The notes under the pieces: generated by a model
Told to the model about the DNA's origin: nothing
Database searches by the model: none
Seen by the model: only the letters and a program-made list of their open reading frames with translations
Made by a program: the position numbers and the translations under genes
Shown here: piece after piece, positions 24,730-31,429 of the stretch
Position numbering within the stretch: the first letter of the stretch is position 1
Layout: every line of letters starts with the position of its first letter
Assembly (NCBI GenBank): GCA_033853925.1
Contig: JAWOLC010000001.1
Span: 1-64,000, forward strand
DNA length: 64,000 nt
DNA from: JANXPZ01 sp033853925
GTDB lineage: Bacteria; Eisenbacteria; RBG-16-71-46
Direction: 5' to 3'

Positions 24730-25119
24730 TTGACGCCCCTCAAGACGGAGACGGAGACCGATTCCAAGCTGTACCGGCCCATCAGCGAAGTGGCCGAGGT
24801 CGTGGGGGTGAAGCCGCACGTGCTGCGCTACTGGGAGACGCAGTTCAGCATGCTGCGGCCCAAGAAGAACCGCGCCGGCAACCGCATGTACCGCCCGGAC
24901 GAGGTGAAGCTCCTCTTCCAGATCAAGGAGTTGCTCTACGCGCGGCGCTTCACGATCGCCGGCGCCCGGCGGCACCTGCTCGATCAGCGCAAGGATCCGG
25001 CTCCGCAGCAGGTGGAGCTGGTCTTCGGCGAGGCCGAGAAGAAGCTCGCCCTGCACGAGGTGAAAGCGGAGCTCAAGCAGATTCTCGGCCGCCTGCGCGG
25101 CCGGGACGCGCGAGTCTAG
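24730..25119 (+). CDS. MerR family transcriptional regulator
   Basis: 129 residues. An N-terminal MerR helix-turn-helix, LYRPISEVAEVVGVKPHVLRYWETQFSMLRP, is followed by the family wing NRAGNRMYRPDEV and helix LLFQIKELLYARRFTIAGAR, then a charged C-terminal helix (EAEKKLALHEVKAELKQIL) for dimerisation. No effector cysteines are present, as in the small regulators found beside tRNA and surE genes in other phyla. TTG at 24730 is preceded by AGGAGG; a GTG at 24667 that overlaps the gpsA stop is an alternative. The gene is probably co-transcribed with gpsA, and its target is unknown. Confidence 0.85.
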   Translation: MTPLKTETETDSKLYRPISEVAEVVGVKPHVLRYWETQFSMLRPKKNRAGNRMYRPDEVKLLFQIKELLYARRFTIAGARRHLLDQRKDPAPQQVELVFGEAEKKLALHEVKAELKQILGRLRGRDARV

Positions 25120-25287
25120 TGCCCCGTCCCGGGGGTAGGTCGACCTGGGTCGGAGGCCCGCAGCGGCCCGGACGAGGCACGCCGACGACGCAACCGGCTC
25201 TGGTTGCGAAGGAGGCGCAAGGCCGCCAGGGCCGCGAGGTCCCCGAGATCTGGCGAGTTACTCCCGGGACAGGACACGAGCTCGAAC

Positions 25288-25316
25288 TTGCGGAGGCGGC
25301 CGGGCTCGAATAGATT
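25288..25316 (+). promoter_or_regulatory. Sigma-70-type promoter of tRNA-Pro(GGG)
   Basis: TTGCGG (25288-25293), a 17-bp spacer and TAGATT (25311-25316), 27 nt before the mature tRNA. The distance matches the tRNA-Gly promoter. Confidence 0.6.
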
Positions 25317-25343
25317 CGACGGGACGAAGGAAGCCCCTGAGGT

Positions 25344-25420
25344 CGGGGCGTAGCGCAGCCTGGTAGCGCACCTGCATGGGGGGCAGGTGGTCGCTGGTTC
25401 AAATCCAGTCGCCCCGACCA
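25344..25420 (+). tRNA. tRNA-Pro (GGG)
   Basis: Complete cloverleaf: acceptor CGGGGCG/CGCCCCG, D-arm GCGC/GCGC, anticodon stem CCTGC/GCAGG with loop ATGGGGG, T-arm CTGG/CCAG with TTCAAAT. The anticodon is GGG. Discriminator A and encoded CCA (25418-25420). Confidence 0.95.
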
Positions 25421-25437
25421 CTCCTTCCGCCGAGAAG

Positions 25438-25457
25438 GGCCCATCTGCGGCGTCGTC
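25438..25457 (+). repeat. tRNA-Pro trailer element, copy 1
   Basis: GG-C-CCATC-T-GC-G-GCGTCG-T-C, starting 17 nt after the CCA end. The second tRNA-Pro (28577) has the same element at the same distance; 16 of 20 positions are identical. The bases around it diverge. Function unknown: it could be a processing or termination signal. Confidence 0.45.
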
Positions 25458-25556
25458 CCCGCGGCTCCGTGCCCCGTTCCGGTCCGCCGGCGAGCGGCTT
25501 CCGCTCCGTCCTCTTCGCTTGCATCTTCGCCCCGGCCGCCCCAAAGTGCCGTCGGT

Positions 25557-26372
25557 ATGCTCTCCGGTCTTCTCTACGTGCTCGCCGACGCGCTCGCGCG
25601 GCTCCTGCCCGCCAGGGTGGCCGACTCGCTGGCGGTGGCGCTGGCGCGCGTCGCCTTCGCGGTGCGCGTGCCGGCCCGGGTGCGGCTCGAGGAGAACCTG
25701 GCTCGCCTCATGGAGGTGGGGCCGGATCGTCGCGTGCGGGACAAGGCCCGGGAAGCCTTCGGCAACTTCGCCCTGACGTTCGTGGACGTGCTGAGACTCG
25801 GACACCTGTCGCCCGCACGGCTGGCGGCGTCCCTCGAGGTGCACGGCGCGGAGCACCTCCAGGCCGCCCGTGCCTCGGGCCGGGGGGTGATCCTGCTCTC
25901 GGCGCACCTCGGCAATTGGGAGCTGGGGGCGGCGTGGCTCGCGGCGGGCGGAGCCCCGTTGCACCTCGTGGCCCGGCCCCACCCGAGCCCCTGGGTCGAG
26001 CGCCTCTACGCCCGGCGCCGCGGCGCCTGGGGCGTGCGCGTGGTGCCCGATCGCCCGCTGTGGCGCGCGGCCGCGTGCGCCCTGCGGCGCCGCGAGTGGG
26101 TCGCGCTGATGGCCGACCGGGCTCCGCGCCGGCCGGGCAGGCGTACGTCGGCGTGCGCCTGGGCGGCCGCTCTCTCGCGACGCACGGGCGCTCTGGTGCT
26201 GCCGGCGGTCATCGTGCGTCTGCCCGACCGGCGCTACGCCGCCTACTTCGAGACGCCGCTCGAGCCCGCGGCCGTGCGCGCCGACGGCTTCGTCGAGTGG
26301 GTGCGGCGACACCTGCGGCAGCATGCCGGGCAGTGGTTCGCCTTCGAGCCCTTGCCCGAGGGGCTGGCCTGA
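25557..26372 (+). CDS. Lipid A biosynthesis-type acyltransferase (LpxL/HtrB family)
   Basis: 271 residues, slightly short for LpxL. It has an N-terminal hydrophobic helix region (MLSGLLYVLADALARLL), the catalytic H-x4-E/D motif as LLSAHLGNWELG, then LVARPHPSPWVERL and ALMADRAPRRPG, where LpxL has DQ; the end is QHAGQWFAFEPLP. It probably adds acyl chains to lipid A or another outer-membrane glycolipid, on the inner face of the inner membrane. The ATG of 25557 falls inside a TATGCT, so this box is not good promoter evidence. The stop overlaps the next gene by TGATG. Confidence 0.82.
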   Translation: MLSGLLYVLADALARLLPARVADSLAVALARVAFAVRVPARVRLEENLARLMEVGPDRRVRDKAREAFGNFALTFVDVLRLGHLSPARLAASLEVHGAEHLQAARASGRGVILLSAHLGNWELGAAWLAAGGAPLHLVARPHPSPWVERLYARRRGAWGVRVVPDRPLWRAAACALRRREWVALMADRAPRRPGRRTSACAWAAALSRRTGALVLPAVIVRLPDRRYAAYFETPLEPAAVRADGFVEWVRRHLRQHAGQWFAFEPLPEGLA

Positions 26373-27133
26373 TGCGCGTGGCCGCCCTGGTTCCGGCTTA
26401 TCAGGCGGCCCATTGCCTGGGCGAGGTGCTCCTGCGGCTGCAGGCGCTCGCCGCGCCTCCCGAGGTGCTGGTGGTGGACGACGGCTCGCGCGACGCGACG
26501 GCCCTGGTCGCGCGGCAGTTCGGGGCGCGGGTGCTCTCCTTCGCGGGCAATCGCGGCAAGGGGCACGCCCTCCTCGCGGGCTTTGCCGCGCTGCGCGGCG
26601 AGTTCGACGCGATCGTGACGCTGGACGCCGACGGACAGCATCCCCCCGAGTGCCTGCCCGACTTCGTCCGCGTCGCCGAGGCCGGCGCCGACCTGGTGCT
26701 GGGCAGACGCGCCCGCACGCCGGACATGCCCTTCTCGCGCCGCTTCGCCAACGGCTTCTCCTCGGGATGGACGTCCTGGCTCGCGGGCCAGCGCGTGTCC
26801 GACAGCCAGTGCGGCTACCGGCTGCACACGCGCCCCGTGCTGGAGCGCACCCCCCTCACGCCGGGGCGCTACGAGGTGGAGACCGAGGTGGTGGTGCGCG
26901 CCGCCCGGCTCGGCTTCCGCCTGGCGGAGGTCGAGATTCCCACGGTCTACGGGGAGCAGCGGAGCCAGATCCGCACGCTGCGGGACGTGCCCCGCATCGT
27001 CGGCGCGCTCCTGCGGCTCACCCGCGAAGGAGTGGCGCCGCCCGCGGCCATGCGCGCGGCCCGGCGCAACGGCGGGCCGATGCACCCTGGGGGAGCCGCG
27101 GAAGCCGGGCGAGGACCGGCGGACGGACCATGA
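26372..27133 (+). CDS. Family 2 glycosyltransferase (DPM1/dolichyl-phosphate-mannose-synthase-like)
   Basis: 253 residues. GT-A fold: VAALVPAYQAAHCLGEVL, VLVVDDGSRDATA, NRGKGHALLAGFA, TLDADGQHPPECLPDF and LGRRARTPDMPFSRRFAN, then DSQCGYRLHTR, FRLAEVEIPTVYGE. This set resembles polyprenyl-phosphate sugar synthases and glycolipid transferases. No membrane helices follow the catalytic part, except perhaps a weak one near the end. It sits between the lipid A-type acyltransferase and surE, with 1-nt and 4-nt overlaps, so it may decorate the same glycolipid. The sugar is unknown. Confidence 0.85.
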   Translation: MRVAALVPAYQAAHCLGEVLLRLQALAAPPEVLVVDDGSRDATALVARQFGARVLSFAGNRGKGHALLAGFAALRGEFDAIVTLDADGQHPPECLPDFVRVAEAGADLVLGRRARTPDMPFSRRFANGFSSGWTSWLAGQRVSDSQCGYRLHTRPVLERTPLTPGRYEVETEVVVRAARLGFRLAEVEIPTVYGEQRSQIRTLRDVPRIVGALLRLTREGVAPPAAMRAARRNGGPMHPGGAAEAGRGPADGP

Positions 27134-27876
27134 ACATCCTGATCACCAACGACGACGGCATCCAGGCCGCCGCGCTTCGCCCGCTGAAGGAGGCGCTCCA
27201 GCCTCTCGGCCGGGTGATCATCGTGGCTCCCGACCGGGACCAGAGCGCCACCTCGCACGCCCTCACCCTGCACCGCCCGTTCCGCATCCAGCAGCACGAG
27301 CCTGACGTGTACAGCGTGGAGGGCACGCCCACCGATTGCGTCGTCACCTCGTTCTACGGCCTCATCGACGGGCGCCCCGATCTGGTGATCTCGGGCATCA
27401 ACCTCGGGCCCAACATGGGCGAGGACGTCTTCTACTCCGGCACCGTGGCCGCGGCACTCGAAGGCTCGCTGCAGGGCACGCCGGCGATCGCCGCCTCGCT
27501 CGTCACCAAGGAGCCGGGGGACTTCGAGCAGCCGTCTCGCTTCATCGCCCGCCTCGTGAGCCGCCTGCTGGCGCGCGGGCTGCCCCGCCGCCATCTGCTG
27601 AACGTCAACATCCCGGGGCGGCCGTGGTCGGAGATCCGGGGCGTGCGGGTCACGCGCCTGGGCACCCGCGTCTACCACGACACGCTGGTGAAGAAGGTGG
27701 ATCCGCGCGGCCGGGACTACTACTGGATCGGCGGTGAGGAGCCCAAGTGGGAGGCCATCGCGGGCACGGACTTCCAGGCCGTGCACGAGGGCTGGATCTC
27801 GGTCACGCCGATGCGGCTGGACCTCACGGCCGACCAGGTCCTCGCGGAGCTGGAGACATGGGGTCTGGAGAAGTAG
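27130..27876 (+). CDS. surE: 5'-nucleotidase SurE
   Basis: 248 residues. The N-terminus NILITNDDGIQAA carries the metal-binding Asp pair, and SGINLGPNMGEDVFYSGTVAAALEG and the LLNVNIP block confirm SurE. It hydrolyses nucleoside 5'- and 3'-monophosphates and short polyphosphate. The start overlaps the glycosyltransferase stop (ATGA), and the end overlaps pcm by 19 nt. The surE-pcm order is an old conserved pair linked to stress survival. Confidence 0.95.
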   Translation: MNILITNDDGIQAAALRPLKEALQPLGRVIIVAPDRDQSATSHALTLHRPFRIQQHEPDVYSVEGTPTDCVVTSFYGLIDGRPDLVISGINLGPNMGEDVFYSGTVAAALEGSLQGTPAIAASLVTKEPGDFEQPSRFIARLVSRLLARGLPRRHLLNVNIPGRPWSEIRGVRVTRLGTRVYHDTLVKKVDPRGRDYYWIGGEEPKWEAIAGTDFQAVHEGWISVTPMRLDLTADQVLAELETWGLEK

Positions 27877-28568
27877 AGCCGGACCCCACGGCGGCCGGGA
27901 CCGACGCTTGGGCCTCCGAGCGGGCGCGCATGGTCGAGGAGCAGATCCGGGCGCGGGGCGTGCGCGATCCCCGGGTCCTGGCGGTCATGCGGGAGCTGCC
28001 CCGGCACCTCTTCCTCTCCGAGGAGCTGTGGCCCGAGGCGTACGGCGACTGGGCGCTACCCACGGCTTGCGGCCAGACGATCTCCCAGCCCTACATCGTG
28101 GCCCGCATGCTCGAGCTGGCCGAGCTGGACCCCGGACACCGAGTGCTCGAGGTCGGAACGGGGAGCGGCTACGAGACCGCGCTGCTGGCCCGACTGGTGC
28201 GCGAGGTCTACAGCATCGAGCGCGTCTCCGAGCTGCTGGAGGCTTCCCGGGCACGACTGGCCGCGCTCGGGCTCGAGAACGTGCGCCTCCGCCAAGGCGA
28301 CGGGACCCTCGGGTGGCAGGAGGCAGCACCGTATGATAGGGTGCTCGTCTCTGCGGCGGCACCCCGTGTACCCGAGGCCCTCAAAGAACAACTCGGAGAG
28401 CGGGGTGTTCTCGTGATTCCCGTGGGCGGGACCACCACGCAGCGCCTCGAGGTCTGGCGCCGGTCCCCGACCGGGGAATGGGAGTGGCGGCGCCATGGCG
28501 AGTGCCGCTTCGTCCCCTTGCTCGGACGTGACGCCTGGCGGGAGGAGCGAGGCCCATCGCGAGACTGA
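27858..28568 (+). CDS. pcm: Protein-L-isoaspartate O-methyltransferase
   Basis: 236 residues; the N-terminus is longer than E. coli Pcm by about 25 residues. Motifs: MVEEQIRARGVRDPRVLAVM, LPTACGQTISQPYIVARML, VLEVGTGSGYETALLARL, YSIERVSELLE and the end VLVIPVGG. It methylates isoaspartyl residues to start protein repair. It overlaps surE by 19 nt and is followed after 8 nt by a tRNA-Pro gene. ATG at 27930 is a shorter alternative start. Confidence 0.93.
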   Translation: MGSGEVEPDPTAAGTDAWASERARMVEEQIRARGVRDPRVLAVMRELPRHLFLSEELWPEAYGDWALPTACGQTISQPYIVARMLELAELDPGHRVLEVGTGSGYETALLARLVREVYSIERVSELLEASRARLAALGLENVRLRQGDGTLGWQEAAPYDRVLVSAAAPRVPEALKEQLGERGVLVIPVGGTTTQRLEVWRRSPTGEWEWRRHGECRFVPLLGRDAWREERGPSRD

Positions 28569-28576
28569 TCACTTGT

Positions 28577-28653
<77 letters not shown>

Positions 28654-28670
28654 TTCTTTGGTCGGCCAAC

Positions 28671-28690
28671 GGTCCATCCGCAGCGTCGGC
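28671..28690 (+). repeat. tRNA-Pro trailer element, copy 2
   Basis: GG-T-CCATC-C-GC-A-GCGTCG-G-C, 17 nt after the CCA end, aligning without gaps to the element after the other tRNA-Pro. Confidence 0.45.
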
Positions 28691-28803
28691 TCTTCGCTCC
28701 TCGCCGCGCCGCGGCTCGTCCGGCGCGGCGCGCTCGCCCCATCCCGTCCGCCGCTCGATCACCTGCTCGACGGCGGCCGGCGCGGCAGGGGCTGCTGACC
28801 CGC

Positions 28804-29076
28804 ATGCATCGCCTCTCCCTCGTCGTCACTGGGCTCGTGCAGGGCGTGGGCTTCCGCTGGTACGTTCTGCGCGTAGCCCAGGACCTCGGCCTCGCGGGGG
28901 AGGTCCGGAACCGCTCGGACGGAGCGGTGGCGATCGATGCCGAAGGAGAGCGTGAGGCGCTCGAGCGGTTGCTCGAGGCGGCCCGCGAGGGTCCGGTGAC
29001 GGCGATCGTCGACCGCGTTGACGTGCGCTGGAGCGAAGGGCCCCGGCAGCACCGCGACTTCCACATCGGCCGTTGA
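28804..29076 (+). CDS. acyP: Acylphosphatase
   Basis: 90 residues, full length. The catalytic loop GLVQGVGFRWYV holds the phosphate-binding Arg, and the catalytic Asn lies in GEVRNRSDGAVAID. It hydrolyses acyl-phosphates such as carbamoyl or acetyl phosphate. The end FHIGR replaces the usual F-x-I-R-Y close. It precedes the sigma-factor gene by 15 nt. Confidence 0.93.
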   Translation: MHRLSLVVTGLVQGVGFRWYVLRVAQDLGLAGEVRNRSDGAVAIDAEGEREALERLLEAAREGPVTAIVDRVDVRWSEGPRQHRDFHIGR

Positions 29077-29091
29077 ACCCGAAGGCAGCGG

Positions 29092-30159
29092 ATGCCCGAT
29101 CTCGTCCGATTCCATGACCGGCTCGCCGAGACGTTCGCCCGCGCCCGTCGCCGTGGCGGCGTGGCCGAGGACGAATACGAGGCGCTGCTCATCGACCCGG
29201 ACTTCGACGACGCGGAGTTCGAGCGCTTCCGCGCCGAGGCGCTCGAAGCGGGGCTGGCGCTGCCCGAGGGCGAGATCGACGCGGCGGCTGCCGAGCCCGA
29301 GCCAAAGACCCCCGCGGGGCTCGCCGACCGCGACCTCATCGACGTCTACCTGCGCGAGATCGGACGCATCCCCATGCTGCCGCACGCCGAGCTGCTGGAG
29401 CGGGCCCGCGCGGCGCGTACCGGCGACGCGGCGGCGCGCAAGCAGATCATCGTCGCGAACCTGAGGCTCGTCGTGCACCTGGCCCGCGGTTACCACGGTC
29501 GCGGGCTGCCCCTGCTCGACCTGATCGAGGAGGGCAATCTCGGCCTGATTCACGCCGTGGACCGCTTCGAGCCCGAGCGCGGGCTGCGCTTCTCCACCTA
29601 CGCGGCGATCTGGATCCGCCAGGCGATCCTGCGCGGCATCGCCGAGCAGGCGCGCTCGGTGCGCATCCCGGTGCAGATGTTCCAGCAGGTGAACCGCTAC
29701 GTCCGCGTCGAGCGGGCGCTGCGCGCGCACCTGGGGCGGCCCCCGCTGGCGGAGGAGATCGCCCGCGAGATGCAGATCTCCGTCGGCCGCGCGGAGAGGC
29801 TGGGCAGCCTGCTCTCCAGCCTGCGCTCCCTCGACGAGGGCACCAGCGTCGAGGCCTTCGAGCAGCTGTCCACCGAGGACCTGGCCGAATCCCCGCCCTC
29901 GGTCGAGCGCCTCATCGAGCTTCAGCTCGAGCACGAGAAGGTGGACCGGCTGCTGCGCTCCCTCAGCCAGCGCGAGGAGCAGATCGTGCGCATCCGCTAC
30001 GGCTTCTACGACGGCGTGGCCCGCACCCTCGCGCAGACCGGGGGGCTGTTCGGCATCTCGCGCGAGCGCGTGCGGCAGATCGAGGCTCGGGCGCTGCAGA
30101 AGCTGCGCCGGGCGATCGAGCTTCAGGATTCGGACCGCGCGGGCGAGGAAGCCCGCTGA
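29092..30159 (+). CDS. RpoD/RpoS-type sigma-70 family factor
   Basis: 355 residues. Short N-terminus without a full region 1.1. Region 1.2 DLIDVYLREIGRIPMLPHAEL; region 2 IVANLRLVVHLARGYHGRG, DLIEEGNLGLIHAVDRFEP and FSTYAAIWIRQAILRGI; region 3 AHLGRPPLAEEIAREM; region 4 LSQREEQIVRIRYGFY and ISRERVRQIEARALQKLRR. The region 4 start reads TLAQTGGLFGIS, longer by a few residues than usual. It looks like a group 2 factor. The order surE, pcm, then sigma factor resembles the rpoS locus of gammaproteobacteria, but RpoS function is not shown. Confidence 0.9.
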   Translation: MPDLVRFHDRLAETFARARRRGGVAEDEYEALLIDPDFDDAEFERFRAEALEAGLALPEGEIDAAAAEPEPKTPAGLADRDLIDVYLREIGRIPMLPHAELLERARAARTGDAAARKQIIVANLRLVVHLARGYHGRGLPLLDLIEEGNLGLIHAVDRFEPERGLRFSTYAAIWIRQAILRGIAEQARSVRIPVQMFQQVNRYVRVERALRAHLGRPPLAEEIAREMQISVGRAERLGSLLSSLRSLDEGTSVEAFEQLSTEDLAESPPSVERLIELQLEHEKVDRLLRSLSQREEQIVRIRYGFYDGVARTLAQTGGLFGISRERVRQIEARALQKLRRAIELQDSDRAGEEAR

Positions 30160-30212
30160 GACCGCCACGGCCCGGTGCGCTGCGGCCCGGGTCCGGCCAG
30201 GGAGAACCAGCA

Positions 30213-30734
30213 ATGACCGACCTCAGGCGCTACATCCGAGACGTGCCCGACTTCCCGCGCAAGGGCATCGTCTTCAAGGACATCACGCCGCTCCTGGCCG
30301 ATCCCCAGGCTCTCGGCACCGCTCTCGACCTCATGGGGCAGCGCTTCGCCAGGCCCGAAGCCGTGATCGCGGTCGAGTCGCGGGGCTTCGTCTTCGGCGC
30401 GGGCCTGGCCCTGCGCTGGCAGGTGCCCCTGGTCCTGGCGCGCAAGTTCGGCAAGCTGCCGGGGAAGACGAGGCGCGAGGTCTACTCGCTGGAGTACGGC
30501 GAGGACACGCTCGAGATGCACGCCGACGCGCTCGCGCCGGGCCAACGAGTGGTGGTGGTGGACGATCTGCTGGCCACGGGAGGGACGGCTCTCGCGGCCG
30601 CCCGGCTGGCGGAGCAGCTCGAGGCGAAGGTTGCGGGGATGGTCTTCGTGGTCGAGCTGGTCGGGCTCGGAGGACGGGCGCGGCTGGCGGGGTATCCGGT
30701 CGAGACGCTGCTTCAGTACGAGGTGCACGAGTAG
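30213..30734 (+). CDS. apt: Adenine phosphoribosyltransferase
   Basis: 173 residues, typical length. RDVPDFPRKGIVFKDITPLL at the N-terminus, AVESRGFVFGAGLALRW, LVLARKFGKLPGKT and the PRPP-binding VVVVDDLLATGGTALAA. It salvages adenine to AMP. It follows the sigma factor after 53 nt. Confidence 0.95.
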   Translation: MTDLRRYIRDVPDFPRKGIVFKDITPLLADPQALGTALDLMGQRFARPEAVIAVESRGFVFGAGLALRWQVPLVLARKFGKLPGKTRREVYSLEYGEDTLEMHADALAPGQRVVVVDDLLATGGTALAAARLAEQLEAKVAGMVFVVELVGLGGRARLAGYPVETLLQYEVHE

Positions 30735-30762
30735 GGGAGAGCGCCGCCCTGCGCCGGGCGCC

Positions 30763-30811
30763 AACAAAGGCGATGGGCGCCGCGGACCCGGGCTGGCCCG
30801 GCGACGCCCAT
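30763..30811 (-). terminator. Stem-loop terminator of the cold-shock gene
   Basis: On the minus strand: ATGGGCG (30811-30805) pairs with CGCCCAT (30779-30773), with an inner CCGGG/CCCGG stem, then TTTGTT a few bases later. A short T-rich tract makes it a plausible terminator about 35 nt after the csp stop. It could also stop apt transcripts from the other strand. Confidence 0.45.
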
Positions 30812-30844
30812 GACGCGTGAAGTAGTCTCCCCGAGACGATCGAC

Positions 30845-31045
30845 CTACAGCTTGCGGACGTTGGCCGCCTGCAGCCCCTTGGGGCCCCGGTTCACGTCGA
30901 ACTCCACCGCCTCACCCTCGGCGAGGGTCTTGAAACCTTCCCCCTGGATGGCCGAGAAGTGCACGAACACGTCCTCGCCGCCTTCCTGAGAGATGAACCC
31001 AAAGCCCTTCGCCTCGTTGAACCACTTCACAGTACCACGAGCCAC
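30845..31045 (-). CDS. Cold-shock protein (CspA family)
   Basis: 66 residues. A single cold-shock domain with RNP1 KGFGFI and RNP2 DVFVHF: MARGTVKWFNEAKGFGFIS, EDVFVHFSAI and GPKGLQAANV. It binds single-stranded RNA and acts as an RNA chaperone. The GTG start at 31045 follows AAGGAG with 6-nt spacing. A long leader of about 170 nt with strong hairpins and a TTGACA/GATACT promoter precede it, as is common in cold-inducible genes. Confidence 0.95.
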   Translation of the reverse strand: MARGTVKWFNEAKGFGFISQEGGEDVFVHFSAIQGEGFKTLAEGEAVEFDVNRGPKGLQAANVRKL

Positions 31046-31107
31046 TTGCAGCTCCTTGCTTCCGGGGCCGAAGACCCCAACTCGCCGTCCAGACGCGACG
31101 GCAGCGT

Positions 31108-31181
31108 CCGGCCACTCTGGCCGGATTCGGTGCCTGGCACGAAGACGCAAATGCCGCCAGGTAGACCCTGGCGGCACCGAA
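31108..31181 (-). promoter_or_regulatory. Structured 5' leader of the cold-shock mRNA
   Basis: Three perfect inverted repeats lie in the leader: a 9-bp stem at 31153-31161/31167-31175 with a 5-nt loop; a 9-bp long-range pair at 31126-31134/31173-31181; and a 7-bp stem at 31108-31114/31118-31124. The first two overlap by three bases (31173-31175), so they exclude each other, at least in part. This suggests two alternative folds, which could respond to temperature. Confidence 0.5.
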
Positions 31182-31220
31182 CGCGCGTTCGTACATCCAT
31201 GGGCAACCGAAGCAGGCTCT

Positions 31221-31249
31221 AGTATCCCCGAATGACCCGAAGATGTCAA
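31221..31249 (-). promoter_or_regulatory. Consensus promoter of the cold-shock gene
   Basis: On the minus strand: TTGACA (31249-31244), a 17-bp spacer and GATACT (31226-31221). The predicted start near 31213 gives a leader of about 168 nt. Confidence 0.7.
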
Positions 31250-31429
31250 GTCGAACCTCTCAGTCGGGGCACGCCGCGCCGGCCCCGCGCCCGGCGGAGG
31301 CGAGCGGTCGCACCCCGATTGCCGGTATCATCAATGCTCGCCGCTCGGTGGGCGAAAGCCATGGAGCGGCAGGCCCCGATGTCCTCCACCCTGGCGCGGC
31401 CACGGCCGCCCGTGTCCACACCACTGCTC

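Noticed and set aside
25556..25561. TATGCT before the lipid A acyltransferase as a promoter -10
   Set aside because: The start codon ATG lies inside it, no -35 box is placed correctly, and transcription would begin inside the gene.
25116..26324. Minus-strand frame containing GATGFEPATTCPP
   Set aside because: This is the well-known false protein from reading a tRNA gene backwards; here it is antisense to tRNA-Pro.
31131..31150. TGGCAC with a CGCA downstream as a sigma-54 promoter
   Set aside because: The -12 element lacks TTGC and the site is inside the structured csp leader.
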